NCBI GenBank assembly: GCA_013334745.1
Contig: JAAXWY010000001.1
Span: 148,355-212,354 of the forward strand
Origin: Coriobacteriia bacterium
Lineage (GTDB): Bacteria > Actinomycetota > Coriobacteriia > Anaerosomatales > JAAXUF01
Direction: 5' to 3'
Length of the DNA stretch: 64,000 bases
A program made the translations under genes and the position numbers. The notes under the pieces are model-generated. The model had not been told where the DNA came from. It saw nothing but the letters and a program-made list of their open reading frames with translations, and ran no database searches. The first letter of the stretch is position 1. Each line of letters opens with the position of its first letter. This document shows positions 35,297 to 44,437 of the stretch, one piece after another.

Positions 35297-36186
35297 AGAC
35301 CCTTCGTAGCGACGCCGAGCGCTTCGAGCTTCGGCTCAAGACGCCCGGCTACCCGGACCAGCTTGCGATGGCGCCGGACCCTCCAGCGATCCTCTACGGC
35401 ATCGGCGACCCCGCGGCGCTCATCCCCGGACTAGCGGTGATCGGTGCACGCAAGGCGACGCCCTACGGCCTTCACGCTGCTCAGATTCTCACCGGATGGG
35501 CGGCGCGCGCCGGCTACACCATCATCTCAGGCGCCGCAATCGGCTGTGACCAGGCTGCACATCGGGCCGCGCTGGAAGCGGGCGCGCCAACGGTCGCGGT
35601 ACTCGGGTGCGGCGCAGATCTGGTCTACCCATCCGCTGCAGGTGAGTTGCTGGCAGCAATAGCGCAGTCGGGTGCGGTCGTGTCCGAGCACCCGTGGGGT
35701 ACCACGCCGCAGCGCTGGACCTTCAGGACCCGCAACAGGATCATCGCCGGACTCTCTGCCGCGCTGCTGGTACTGGAGGCGGGCCTGCCAAGCGGAACGT
35801 TCAGCACGGCGGACTACGCGCTCGCAGCCGGCCGTGACGTCTTCGTCGTTCCCGGGTCGATCTTCGCACCCGAGTGCCGCGGCGCGAACCGCCTCATCAG
35901 CCAGGGCGCTACCCCCATCGCCGACACCGACGACCTTGCCCGCGCACTGCGCGGGGTACTCCCTGAACCGCACACCGCGCTGCTCCCTGACTGGACGCTT
36001 GACGGGATGGGTTCTACCGACGACCCGTTCCTCGCAGCGCTTCGCACGAACCACTGCCGTATCGACGACCTCGCACGCGATCTCGGAACGGATGTGGTGA
36101 CCGCTGCTCGCCGCGTGGGGGTACTGGAGACCGAGGGCCTCGTGGTTCGCTTCGGCGACGGTCGCTACGGCGCGGTATCCCGATGA
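35293..36186 (+). CDS. dprA: DNA processing protein DprA
   Basis: 297 residues. DprA binds incoming single-stranded DNA and loads RecA. The Rossmann-type core shows AVIGARKATPYG, TIISGAAIGCDQAAHRAAL, FRTRNRIIAGLS and VFVVPGS; the last 60 residues form a winged-helix domain. Start overlaps comM. The usual SAM-like N-terminal domain is short. No other competence genes are in the window. Confidence 0.94.
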   Translation: MKTLRSDAERFELRLKTPGYPDQLAMAPDPPAILYGIGDPAALIPGLAVIGARKATPYGLHAAQILTGWAARAGYTIISGAAIGCDQAAHRAALEAGAPTVAVLGCGADLVYPSAAGELLAAIAQSGAVVSEHPWGTTPQRWTFRTRNRIIAGLSAALLVLEAGLPSGTFSTADYALAAGRDVFVVPGSIFAPECRGANRLISQGATPIADTDDLARALRGVLPEPHTALLPDWTLDGMGSTDDPFLAALRTNHCRIDDLARDLGTDVVTAARRVGVLETEGLVVRFGDGRYGAVSR

Positions 36187-36204
36187 TGGCCGGGTGGGGC
36201 GCGT

Positions 36205-36210
36205 TACACT
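36205..36210 (+). promoter_or_regulatory. -10 box upstream of trmFO
   Basis: TACACT, 33 bases before the GTG of trmFO. No good -35 seen. Confidence 0.35.
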
Positions 36211-36243
36211 ACCTGCGAACACATTCGCGTCGCGAGGAGACCC

Positions 36244-37608
36244 GTGTCCGACCCCACCACCGCAGCCACAACCCATCGCGTGACCGTTATCGGCGCCGGC
36301 CTGGCAGGAACGGAGGCCGCATGGCAGCTGGCGGCCCGAGGGGTGGCTGTCGACCTCATCGAGATGCGACCCGGTACGGCCGGACCCGCGCACCACACCG
36401 GCGACTTTGCGGAGCTGGTCTGCTCTAACTCCCTCAAGAACGAATCGGTCGACACCGCTGCCGGGCTGCTCAAATACGAACTCGAGCAGCTGGGGAGTGT
36501 GGTGCTTCGAGCCGCACGAGAGACCAGAGTCCCGGCCGGCTCGGCGCTTGCCGTCGATCGTGAGCGTTTCTCGGCGCGGCTGACCGCACTGCTAAGCAAG
36601 CATCCGCTGGTGCGCGTGGCTCGTGAGGAAGCGTCGAGCATACCTGCCGGGCCGGTCATCATCGCAACGGGGCCTCTCACGAGTCCGGCTCTTGAGCCCG
36701 CCATCAGCGAGTTGGTTGGGGACTCTCGGCTCGCGTTCTTCGACGCGGCCGCCCCAATCGTCTCCGCCGAGTCGCTTGACCGCGCAGTGGTGTTCGCTGC
36801 GTCGCGTTACGACAAAGGCGAGAGCGCCGATTACCTTAACGCGCCGATGAACCGTGACGAGTACGAGGCATTCCACGCGGAACTGATTGCCGCCAAGCGC
36901 GTGCAGGCGAAGGAGTTCGAACGATCGGAGCTGTTCCAGGCGTGCCAGCCCGTTGAGGAGGTGGCCCGCGCCGGTGTGGATGCGCCACGGTTCGGGGCCT
37001 TGAAGCCCGTCGGTCTCACCGATCCCCGCACCGGCCAGCGCCCCTGGGCGGTTGTGCAGTTGCGTGCAGAAAACGCAGCCGCCACCGCCCATAACCTTGT
37101 CGGCTTCCAGACCAACCTCACCTTCGGGGAGCAGGAGCGGGTGTTTCGGATGATCCCCGGCCTCGAAGAGGCGGAGTTCGTCCGATACGGTGTCATGCAC
37201 CGCAACACCTTCGTCGATGCACCTCGCGTGCTCGACAGCACGCTCGCGTTGCTGCAGCGACCGGAGATTCGCCTCGCCGGTCAACTCACCGGCACCGAAG
37301 GCTATGCCGAGGCGGCCGCGTCGGGTCTGTATGCGGCGCTCAACACCTGGGCCGCCCTCGTCGGCCACGAGCACGTGGTACTGCCGGAGACCACCGCATT
37401 CGGATCGCTGGTCGCGTACGCTACCAATCCGGACACGAGCCCGTATCAGCCGATGCACGTCAACTTCGGCATCGTCCCGCCGCTTCCCCAGCGCGTGCGG
37501 GGTAAGCGCGAACGCTACGCCGCGTACAGCGAACGGGCGCGCAACGACTTGCGTGCTTGGCTCGACTCCCGTCCAGACCTGGCTCTACCGGTGCCGGCCG
37601 ATGAGTGA
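36244..37608 (+). CDS. trmFO: Methylenetetrahydrofolate-tRNA-(uracil-5-)-methyltransferase TrmFO
   Basis: 454-residue flavoprotein that makes m5U54 in the T loop of tRNA using methylene-THF. The N-terminal FAD motif is VIGAGLAGTEAAWQL; further blocks are EMRPGTAGPAHHTGDFAELVCSNS (first part), YLNAPMNRDEYEAF, GLKPVGLTDPRTG-type segment and TEGYAEAAASG. GTG start with GAGGAG 5 bases upstream. It lies just before xerC, as in many Firmicutes. Most Actinobacteria with high GC lack TrmFO, so its presence marks the lineage as unusual. Confidence 0.95.
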   Translation: MSDPTTAATTHRVTVIGAGLAGTEAAWQLAARGVAVDLIEMRPGTAGPAHHTGDFAELVCSNSLKNESVDTAAGLLKYELEQLGSVVLRAARETRVPAGSALAVDRERFSARLTALLSKHPLVRVAREEASSIPAGPVIIATGPLTSPALEPAISELVGDSRLAFFDAAAPIVSAESLDRAVVFAASRYDKGESADYLNAPMNRDEYEAFHAELIAAKRVQAKEFERSELFQACQPVEEVARAGVDAPRFGALKPVGLTDPRTGQRPWAVVQLRAENAAATAHNLVGFQTNLTFGEQERVFRMIPGLEEAEFVRYGVMHRNTFVDAPRVLDSTLALLQRPEIRLAGQLTGTEGYAEAAASGLYAALNTWAALVGHEHVVLPETTAFGSLVAYATNPDTSPYQPMHVNFGIVPPLPQRVRGKRERYAAYSERARNDLRAWLDSRPDLALPVPADE

Positions 37609-38503
37609 CCCGCTCACTGCCGATGCACTGGTGGACCGGTTTCTCGGCCACCTGCGCATCGAACGCGGTTCGTCGGAACACACGGTCCGCGCCTACGGCA
37701 GCGACCTCGCACGCTATCTCGAGTGGGCCACACGTGCTGAGGTCGACCCGATTCGCCTGTCCCACCGTCAACTGCGCATGTACCTCGCCGAGCTCGACGG
37801 GGCGGGCTACGCCCGGCGCACGATTGCGCGGCGCCTTTCATCGGTACGAGCGCTCTTCGCGTACCTCATGTCGGAAGGCCTCGTCGACTCCGACCCGTCC
37901 TCGGTGCTGATGTCGCCCAAGATTCCGTCTCGGCTGCCCAAGGTCGTGCCGACCGAGCTGATATCCGAGGTTCTTGAATCACCCGATGCCACCACCCCTA
38001 AGGGGGTTCGTAACCGCGCCGTCCTCGAGCTGCTGTATGCGACGGGCGCCCGTGTGAGCGAAGTGTCGGGGCTGCGTCTCGGCGATCTGGATCTGGCGCA
38101 GTCGCAGATCACCGTGATGGGGAAGGGTGGCAAGGAGCGGCTCCTGCCCATCCACCGCAAAGCCGCTGAGTCGCTGCGGGCCTACCTCGCGACCGGGCGA
38201 CCGCGGCTCTCCAAGTCCACTACGGACGACCACGTGTTCCTGTCGAGCCGCGGCAGACCGCTCTCCACCGATGCGATTCGCAGAATCTTCAAGCAGGCGA
38301 TGGCGTCTGCGGGTGCGGCTCGGTCACTATCACCTCACGCCATGCGCCACACCTTTGCGACGCACCTGCTTGAATCGGGCGCGGACCTGCGTACCGTACA
38401 AGAACTTCTCGGTCACATTGCCCTGTCCACCACCCAAATCTATACTCACCTCAGCGCCGGTCGTCTACAGGACGTCCATCGCCACACTCACCCGCGAGCA
38501 TAA
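37601..38503 (+). CDS. xerC: Tyrosine recombinase XerC
   Basis: 300 residues. XerC resolves chromosome dimers at dif with a partner recombinase. The N-terminal SAM-like core-binding domain covers about 1-95; the catalytic domain holds R151 in TGARVSE, H246-x2-R249 in SPHAMRHTFATHLL, the LLGH histidine and the nucleophile in TQIYTH. ATG 37601 overlaps the end of trmFO by 8 bases. It lacks the IntI insert seen in the integrase at 62522-63484. Confidence 0.94.
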   Translation: MSDPLTADALVDRFLGHLRIERGSSEHTVRAYGSDLARYLEWATRAEVDPIRLSHRQLRMYLAELDGAGYARRTIARRLSSVRALFAYLMSEGLVDSDPSSVLMSPKIPSRLPKVVPTELISEVLESPDATTPKGVRNRAVLELLYATGARVSEVSGLRLGDLDLAQSQITVMGKGGKERLLPIHRKAAESLRAYLATGRPRLSKSTTDDHVFLSSRGRPLSTDAIRRIFKQAMASAGAARSLSPHAMRHTFATHLLESGADLRTVQELLGHIALSTTQIYTHLSAGRLQDVHRHTHPRA

Positions 38504-38540
38504 CCGGCACTGCCACATAGCGCAGTTAGGGGCAAACTGC

Positions 38541-39320
38541 ATGAGATCGGACTCTCGGACGGACGTCACCGCCCTCTGGGTGGCATACAAGAGCGGCGAC
38601 GATCCCGACGCGAGGGATGCCCTTATCCTCAACTACTCGCCGCTGGTCAAGTACGTCGCCGGACGATTGGCAGCAAGCCTGCCGCAGACCGTGGAGACCA
38701 GCGACCTCATCAGCTACGGCATCTTCGGACTCATCGACGCCATCGAGAAGTTCGACCTCGAGCGTGCGATCAAGTTCGAGACCTATGCCATCGCTCGGAT
38801 CAAGGGCGCGATCATTGACGAACTGCGCGCCATGGACTGGGTTCCTCGGTCGGTGCGCTCCCGAGCCCGCGAGATCGAGCAGGCCTACATCGTGCTCGAG
38901 AACGAGCACAAGCGATTCCCATCGGACGCCGAGGTGGCGGACCACATGGGCATCAGCACCAGGGATCTCGCCGACATCCTGACCAAGCTGTCCTACACCT
39001 CGGTCGTGTCCTTCGAGGAGCTGTGGGTCGGCGGCGACCGCGATGAGGGCCAAAGCGCGCTGGGTTCCATCAAGGACGACGCCGCCGAAGACCCGGTTGC
39101 GATCTTCGAGTCCGAGGAGATCAAGACCATCCTCGCAGATGCGATCGAGCGCCTGCCGGACCGCGAGAAGACGGTCATCGCGCTGTACTACTACGAGGGC
39201 CTCACCCTCAAGGAAATCGGCCACGTACTCGGCGTGACCGAGTCGCGCGTGTCCCAGCTGCACACCAAGTCGGTGCTGCGCCTGCGGGCCCGCTTGCGCT
39301 CCTCGCTCACCAGCTCGTAG
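38541..39320 (+). CDS. FliA/WhiG family RNA polymerase sigma factor
   Basis: 259 residues with regions 2, 3 and 4 of a sigma-28 type factor: LILNYSPLVKYVAGRLA, DLISYGIFGLIDAIEKFD and FETYAIARIKGAIIDELR (region 2), WVPRSVRSRARE (region 3) and LPDREKTVIALYYYEGLTLKEIG..VTESRVSQLH (region 4). In Actinobacteria this place next to rpsB is held by whiG (sporulation) or a motility sigma. No flagellar genes or anti-sigma FlgM are nearby, so the regulon cannot be told. AGGGG precedes the ATG. Confidence 0.9.
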   Translation: MRSDSRTDVTALWVAYKSGDDPDARDALILNYSPLVKYVAGRLAASLPQTVETSDLISYGIFGLIDAIEKFDLERAIKFETYAIARIKGAIIDELRAMDWVPRSVRSRAREIEQAYIVLENEHKRFPSDAEVADHMGISTRDLADILTKLSYTSVVSFEELWVGGDRDEGQSALGSIKDDAAEDPVAIFESEEIKTILADAIERLPDREKTVIALYYYEGLTLKEIGHVLGVTESRVSQLHTKSVLRLRARLRSSLTSS

Positions 39321-39324
39321 GCGC

Positions 39325-39357
39325 CACACGGGGTCGCTCGCGACTCGACGACGTGTG
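39325..39357 (+). terminator. Hairpin after the sigma factor gene
   Basis: CACACG (39325-39330) pairs with CGTGTG (39352-39357), enclosing GTCGC/GCGAC (333-337 with 340-344). No T run. It separates the sigma gene from the rpsB promoter. Confidence 0.5.
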
Positions 39358-39381
39358 CTCGGGAGCCCGTTGGCGGCCCGG

Positions 39382-39409
39382 TTGCTGCCCGCCGTGCGTC
39401 TGCTATACT
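39382..39409 (+). promoter_or_regulatory. Promoter of rpsB-tsf
   Basis: TTGCTG (39382-39387), 16-base spacer, TATACT (39404-39409). A leader of over 100 bases follows before rpsB, with room for S2 autoregulation; no defined structure was recognised. Confidence 0.7.
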
Positions 39410-39526
39410 CCTCAGGCTCTTAATTCACAGGCTCGTGGACTCTGACGCGAAGGTGCCGCTTCACTGCGGTCGCAGTCAGGGGAAGAAGCGACGCCGAGGA
39501 CGAACCGAACATGGAGGTACTTTGTT

Positions 39527-40393
39527 ATGCCCGTAGTCAGCATGAAGAACCTGCTCGAGGCCGGTGTGCACTTCGGCCACCAGACCCGCCGCTGGAACCC
39601 GAAGATGAAGCCCTACATCTTCACCGAGAGAAGCGGCATCTACATCCTCGACCTGCAGCGCACGCTGCGTGAGCTCGAGATGTCCTACAACTTCGCGCGT
39701 TCCATCGCCGGTCAGGGCGGCTCGGTGCTGTTCGTCGGCACCAAGAAGCAGGCTCAGGAGCCCATCCAGTCCGAGGCCGAGCGCAGCGGCATGCCCTACG
39801 TCAACAACCGTTGGCTCGGCGGCATGCTCACCAACTTCGTCACCATGCGCAGCCGCGTCAAGCGCATGGTCGAGCTCGAGAACATGGAGCTTGACGGTCG
39901 CATGGCCACGCTTCCCAAGAAGGAGCAGCTGCTTCTCAAGAAGGAGCTCGGCAAACTGCAGGCGAACCTCAACGGCGTTCGTGACATGAACGAACTGCCG
40001 CGTGCGATCTTCGTGGTCGACACCAAGCGCGAGGACATCGCGATCAAGGAGGCGCAGCGTCTGCGCATCCCGATCATCGGCCTGGTCGACACCAACGCCG
40101 ATCCCGATGACGTCGACTTCGTCATCCCGGGTAACGACGACGCTATTCGCTCGGTCGGCCTGATGTGCCGCGTCATCGCGGATGCCGTCATCGAGGGTCG
40201 CGGCGGGGATATCCCGGCGTCGGCCGCGAACGTTCCCGTGGTCGTCGCCACCGAGACCGAGGTTCCCGTCGTCGTCGCTGCTGCCGAGGAGACCGCACCT
40301 GCGGTCGTCGCCGAGGAGTGCGTCGAAACCGAGAGCCCGGCTGCCGCTATCGCCGAAGTCGCGGAAGCCGCTGCAGAGCCCGCTGCCGAGTAG
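39527..40393 (+). CDS. rpsB: 30S ribosomal protein S2
   Basis: 288 residues. [34 protein letters not shown] and [13 protein letters not shown] are classical S2 blocks. The last 60 residues are an Ala/Val/Glu-rich acidic tail not found in short S2 proteins, comparable to the tails on S16 and IF-2 in this window. GGAGGT precedes the ATG. Co-transcribed with tsf. Confidence 0.97.
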   Translation: MPVVSMKNLLEAGVHFGHQTRRWNPKMKPYIFTERSGIYILDLQRTLRELEMSYNFARSIAGQGGSVLFVGTKKQAQEPIQSEAERSGMPYVNNRWLGGMLTNFVTMRSRVKRMVELENMELDGRMATLPKKEQLLLKKELGKLQANLNGVRDMNELPRAIFVVDTKREDIAIKEAQRLRIPIIGLVDTNADPDDVDFVIPGNDDAIRSVGLMCRVIADAVIEGRGGDIPASAANVPVVVATETEVPVVVAAAEETAPAVVAEECVETESPAAAIAEVAEAAAEPAAE

Positions 40394-40452
40394 AGGCGGC
40401 ACCGCACCACCCACATACGACACCCCGATTTCCTTTAGAGGAGGAATCGTTC

Positions 40453-41340
40453 ATGGCAGAGATCACCGCTAGCATGGTCAAGGAGCTGCGCGAGTGCACC
40501 GGCGCAGGCATGATGGAGTGTAAGAAGGCGCTTGTGGAGGCCGAGGGCGAGCTCGAGACCGCCATCGACATTCTGCGCACCCGCGGCCTGGCCGCGCTTG
40601 CCAAGAAGGCCGGCCGTGCCACCAACGAGGGCACCATCGCCTGCTACGTCTCGGATGACTCCCGCGTGGGTGTGCTCATCGAGGTCAACTGCGAGACCGA
40701 CTTCGTGGGTACCAACGCGACGTTCACCGGCTTCGTCTCGCAGCTCGCTGAGATTGTCGGCTCCGAGAACCCCGCCGATGTCGAGACCCTGATGGGCCTT
40801 GCCGTCCCTGGTCGCGACGTCAACGTCGAGGGCCTGTTCGGCGAGATGGTCGGCAAGCTCGGCGAGAACATGGGCGTCGCCCGGTTCGTCCGCGAGGAGA
40901 TCGGCGGCAACGGCGCCGTCGCGACCTACATCCATGGCGGTGGCAAGATCGGCGTCATGGCGACCTTCTCGTTCAGCAACGCTGACACCGCCGGCAATCC
41001 CGCGTTTCAGACGTTCGCCAAGGACGTTGCGATGCAAATCGCCGCTTCGCAGCCGATGAACACCAACCGCGACGAGATCGCCGCCGACGTCGTCGAGCAC
41101 GAGCTCGCCATCTACCGCGCGCAGGCCGCAGAGTCTGGCAAGCCCGAGGCCATCCAGCAGAAGATGGCGGAGGGTCGCCTCGAGAAGTTCTACAAGGAGG
41201 TCGTGCTCACCGAGCAGGTCTTCGTGAAGAACCCCGACATCACGGTCTCGCAGTACGCTGCCGAGACCGGCAAGGCGCTTGGCGACACCCTTGGCGTCGT
41301 CGGGTTTGAGCGCTTCGTCCTCGGCGAGACCGCCGAGTAG
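40453..41340 (+). CDS. tsf: Elongation factor Ts
   Basis: 295 residues. EF-Ts exchanges GDP on EF-Tu. N-terminal UBA-like domain VKELRECTGAGMMECKKAL, core with VNCETDFV, and dimerisation domains after it; the C-terminal TVSQYAAETGK is typical. GAGGAGG lies 8 bases before the ATG. Followed by a strong hairpin. Confidence 0.97.
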   Translation: MAEITASMVKELRECTGAGMMECKKALVEAEGELETAIDILRTRGLAALAKKAGRATNEGTIACYVSDDSRVGVLIEVNCETDFVGTNATFTGFVSQLAEIVGSENPADVETLMGLAVPGRDVNVEGLFGEMVGKLGENMGVARFVREEIGGNGAVATYIHGGGKIGVMATFSFSNADTAGNPAFQTFAKDVAMQIAASQPMNTNRDEIAADVVEHELAIYRAQAAESGKPEAIQQKMAEGRLEKFYKEVVLTEQVFVKNPDITVSQYAAETGKALGDTLGVVGFERFVLGETAE

Positions 41341-41380
41341 TCATCGCTGCACTTCGCGGGGCGTCTTGACGCTCCGTTGA

Positions 41381-41416
41381 CACACGGGTCGGCACCGCCA
41401 CGTGCCGGCCCGTGTG
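41381..41416 (+). terminator. Terminator after tsf
   Basis: A 15-bp stem with one G-U pair: CACACGGG-T-CGGCAC (41381-41395) with GTGCCG-G-CCCGTGTG (41402-41416). It ends the rpsB-tsf transcript just before the pyrH -10 box. Confidence 0.7.
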
Positions 41417-41419
41417 CTG

Positions 41420-41425
41420 TATTCT
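41420..41425 (+). promoter_or_regulatory. -10 box upstream of pyrH
   Basis: TATTCT, 57 bases before the pyrH start. No -35 at normal spacing. Confidence 0.3.
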
Positions 41426-41482
41426 GTCTGAGGCGCCCGTGTCGGGCGTCGACGCCGCACCACGATGAGGAGGGGAGTGTCC

Positions 41483-42211
41483 GTGCCCGAGGAATACCGG
41501 TTTCGCCGCGTTCTGCTGAAGCTCTCAGGTGAGGCCCTGATGGGCGACGCAGGATACGGCATCGACCCGAAGGTCCTCGACTCCCTGGCCAAGCAGCTGC
41601 GGATCGTGCAGGAACACGATGTCGAGATCGCCATCGTCGTCGGTGGCGGCAACATCTTCCGCGGGCTCGCAGCGTCCGCCAAGGGCATGGATCGGGCACA
41701 GGCCGACTACATCGGGATGCTCGCCACGGTCATGAACTCGCTCGCGCTCCAGGAAGCCATGGAGCGCAACGGGATCTTCACGCGGGTCATGAGCGCCATC
41801 GACATGCAGGCCGTCGCCGAGCCCTACATCCGCCGCCGCGCGATCCGCCACCTCGAGAAGAAGCGCGTAGTCATCTTCGCGGCGGGCACCGGCAACCCGT
41901 ACTTCACCACCGATACCACTGCCGCACTCCGTGCACTGGAGATTAGCGCCGAGTGCATCATGAAGGCGACCAAGGTCGACGGAATCTACGATGCGGATCC
42001 CAAGACGCACCCGGATGCCGTGAAGTTCGACGAGCTGACCTACATCGACGTGCTCAAGCGCAATCTTCAGGTCATGGACTCAACGGCGATCTCGCTTTGT
42101 ATGGACAACGCGCTGCCAATACTCGTCTTCAACATGGAGACCGACGGCAACATCCGCCGCGCCCTTGCCGGCGAAGCGGTTGGAACGATTGTGAGAGGGG
42201 ACGACCGATGA
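41483..42211 (+). CDS. pyrH: UMP kinase
   Basis: 242-residue amino-acid-kinase-fold enzyme making UDP from [41 protein letters not shown] and [17 protein letters not shown] (shown in parts) are the family blocks. GTG 41483 is chosen: GAGGAGGGG (41467-41475) is 7 bases upstream, whereas ATG 41465 and GTG 41477 overlap or crowd the ribosome binding site. Overlaps frr by 4 bases. Confidence 0.96.
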   Translation: MPEEYRFRRVLLKLSGEALMGDAGYGIDPKVLDSLAKQLRIVQEHDVEIAIVVGGGNIFRGLAASAKGMDRAQADYIGMLATVMNSLALQEAMERNGIFTRVMSAIDMQAVAEPYIRRRAIRHLEKKRVVIFAAGTGNPYFTTDTTAALRALEISAECIMKATKVDGIYDADPKTHPDAVKFDELTYIDVLKRNLQVMDSTAISLCMDNALPILVFNMETDGNIRRALAGEAVGTIVRGDDR

Positions 42212-42768
42212 CGACGAACGCCATCATCTCGGACACCAATGCGCACATGGACAAGACCGTGAAGGCGCTTGCGCATGAGTTCGGCTCAGTGCGCACCGGC
42301 CGTGCGTCCGGCGCCGTTCTCGACGGCATCAAGATCGACTACTACGGCACACCCACGCCCATCGCCCAGATCGCCGGCGTCAAGTCGCCTGAGCCGCAGA
42401 TGCTGCTCATCGAGCCGTGGGACAAGACCGCACTCAAGGCCATCGAGCACGCCATCCAAGCGTCCGACCTCGGCATCACGCCAAGTAACGACGGCTCGGT
42501 CATCCGACTTCCGTTCCCGCCGCTGACCGAGGAGCGCCGCAAGGACCTCGTCAAGCAGTGCAAGCACTATGCAGAGGACGCCAAGGTCGGCGTACGCAAC
42601 ATCCGCCGTGACGCGAACACCAAGCTCGAACGCGCGCAGAAGGACTCGGAGATCTCCGAGGACGACCTTCGCCGCGCCGAGGGCGAGATCCAGAAGCTGA
42701 CCGACGCGCACACCAAGGCGATCGATGAAGCCTTGAAGCGCAAGGAAGCCGAGATCATGGAGGTCTGA
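42208..42768 (+). CDS. frr: Ribosome recycling factor
   Basis: 186 residues. RRF splits post-termination ribosomes with [35 protein letters not shown] and the long C-terminal helix [11 protein letters not shown] are standard. ATG overlaps the pyrH stop; GAGAGGGG upstream. Confidence 0.97.
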   Translation: MTTNAIISDTNAHMDKTVKALAHEFGSVRTGRASGAVLDGIKIDYYGTPTPIAQIAGVKSPEPQMLLIEPWDKTALKAIEHAIQASDLGITPSNDGSVIRLPFPPLTEERRKDLVKQCKHYAEDAKVGVRNIRRDANTKLERAQKDSEISEDDLRRAEGEIQKLTDAHTKAIDEALKRKEAEIMEV

Positions 42769-42770
42769 GG

Positions 42771-43547
42771 GTGACACCCTCCGACTCTTCCCGAACAGCG
42801 TTCTTCAAGAACAAGCGATCGGTGTCGCTGCTCGCCGAGTTCGACCCATCGCGGGCGCCCTCGCACGTCGCCGTCATCATGGACGGCAACGGTCGCTGGG
42901 CCTCCAAGCGCGGGCTTCCGGCCATCGCAGGGCACAGCGCCGGCGCCAAGGCGGTTCGCGAGGCGATCGCATCGTGCATCGAGCTTGGGGTCGACTACCT
43001 CACGATCTACTCGTTCTCCTCGGAGAACTGGAGCAGGCCTGAAGACGAGGTTTCCGGGCTGATGCGCCTGTTCATCGAGGTGCTCGAGCGTGAAGTCGGC
43101 AACCTCATGAAGATGAACGTGCGAGTCGAGATCATCGGCGAGCTCGATGAGGTCCCCACAGCCACGCGCGAGGCGTTCGAGCGCGTTCGGGCGGCGACCG
43201 CCGGTAACGGCGGGCTGACCCTCGTCGTGGCCCTCAACTACGGGGCGCGGTCAGAGATCGTCGCTGCCGCACAGTCGCTTGCCCGCTCCGTCGCCGCGGG
43301 CGAGATCTCCGCCGAGCAGATCGACGACGCGGCGTTCTCGGCAAGGCTCACCACCGCATCCATTCCCGATCCCGACCTCCTCATCCGCACGAGCGGGGAG
43401 TGGCGAATCAGCAACTTCCTACTGTGGCAGATCGCCTACAGCGAGCTGTGGATCACCAACGTGCTGTGGCCTGACTTCGGTCGCACCGAGATGCTGCGCG
43501 CAGTCGTCGAGTACCAGAAGCGCGACCGACGGTTCGGGGGGCGCTGA
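42771..43547 (+). CDS. uppS: Isoprenyl (undecaprenyl) diphosphate synthase
   Basis: 258-residue cis-prenyltransferase that builds the lipid carrier for cell-wall synthesis. D38 in VAVIMDGNGRWA is catalytic; also GHSAGA, YSFSSENWSRP and DLLIRTSGEWRISNFLLWQ (in parts). GTG start 2 bases after frr; overlaps cdsA by 1 base. The pathway precursors come from dxr and ispG encoded downstream. Confidence 0.96.
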   Translation: MTPSDSSRTAFFKNKRSVSLLAEFDPSRAPSHVAVIMDGNGRWASKRGLPAIAGHSAGAKAVREAIASCIELGVDYLTIYSFSSENWSRPEDEVSGLMRLFIEVLEREVGNLMKMNVRVEIIGELDEVPTATREAFERVRAATAGNGGLTLVVALNYGARSEIVAAAQSLARSVAAGEISAEQIDDAAFSARLTTASIPDPDLLIRTSGEWRISNFLLWQIAYSELWITNVLWPDFGRTEMLRAVVEYQKRDRRFGGR

Positions 43548-44437
43548 TGGAAGACCTGAAGACGCCATTCGGCGACGTGCAGGTCCGTGAGCCCGAGGGC
43601 ATCAAGCCGGTCCGGCTCGCCAAGCGCATCATCACCGCCGGCTTGTACGCCGCAGTCGTGCTTGCTGCGGTGTGGTTCGGGCGCTACTCGACCGGCATCG
43701 TGTTCGGGATCATGGCCGCGGTGGCAGCCTCGGAGTTCTACGCGATGGAGCGCCGGGAGTCGCGCTTGCCCAACGAGATGTTCGGCGTGGTGGCTGCGGG
43801 CCTCATGCCGCCCGCAGCAGCGCTGTGGGGCATGTCAGGGCTCATCGCCGTGGCCACGGCGTTGATCGCCGCATCGCTCGCGTGGCACGTGCTGTTCATG
43901 CGAGTGCGCACGGCAGACACCGCCGTCACCGTCTTCGGGGCGCTCTACACCGGTTTTCTGCTTTCGTACCTGGTCCTCATCATCAGCCAATACGCCGCGG
44001 GAACGCTGCTCGCGTTCACGGTGGTGCTCAGTGTCTGGGCTAACGACTCGCTTGCGTACCTACTGGGCTCGCTGATCGGGCGTCACAAGATGGCGCCCAG
44101 GATCAGCCCCAAGAAGTCGTGGGAAGGCTTCGTGGCGGGCGTTCTGGGCACGCTTGTCGTGTGGCTGGCGGTGCCCACCATCTATCCGCTCATCTTCCCG
44201 AACCATCCCGAGGCCGGCTTGACGGTCCCGTGGGCGATCGTGACCGCACTGGCGGTTGGCATCGCCGTCATCATCGGCGACCTGGCCGAGTCGCGCATGA
44301 AGCGCGAGGCCGGCGTGAAGGACTCGGGCAACATCCTGCCGGGACATGGCGGGTTCCTTGACCGGCTCGACTCGCTCATCCTCGTATGCCTCGTCGCGTA
44401 CTGGATGCTGTGGTGGGCGGGGGTGACGCTCGCATGA
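43547..44437 (+). CDS. cdsA: Phosphatidate cytidylyltransferase
   Basis: 296 residues with about seven membrane segments. CdsA makes CDP-diacylglycerol from phosphatidate and CTP. The signature near the C-terminus reads ESRMKREAGVKDSG followed by PGHGGFLDRLDS, matching the family pattern. Starts on the uppS stop (TGATG) and overlaps dxr by 4 bases. Confidence 0.96.
   Translation: MEDLKTPFGDVQVREPEGIKPVRLAKRIITAGLYAAVVLAAVWFGRYSTGIVFGIMAAVAASEFYAMERRESRLPNEMFGVVAAGLMPPAAALWGMSGLIAVATALIAASLAWHVLFMRVRTADTAVTVFGALYTGFLLSYLVLIISQYAAGTLLAFTVVLSVWANDSLAYLLGSLIGRHKMAPRISPKKSWEGFVAGVLGTLVVWLAVPTIYPLIFPNHPEAGLTVPWAIVTALAVGIAVIIGDLAESRMKREAGVKDSGNILPGHGGFLDRLDSLILVCLVAYWMLWWAGVTLA

Noticed and set aside
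37601..38503. xerC product as a second integron integrase.
   Set aside because: It lacks the insert with the EW.WQ..FP block and sits in the usual trmFO-xerC position.
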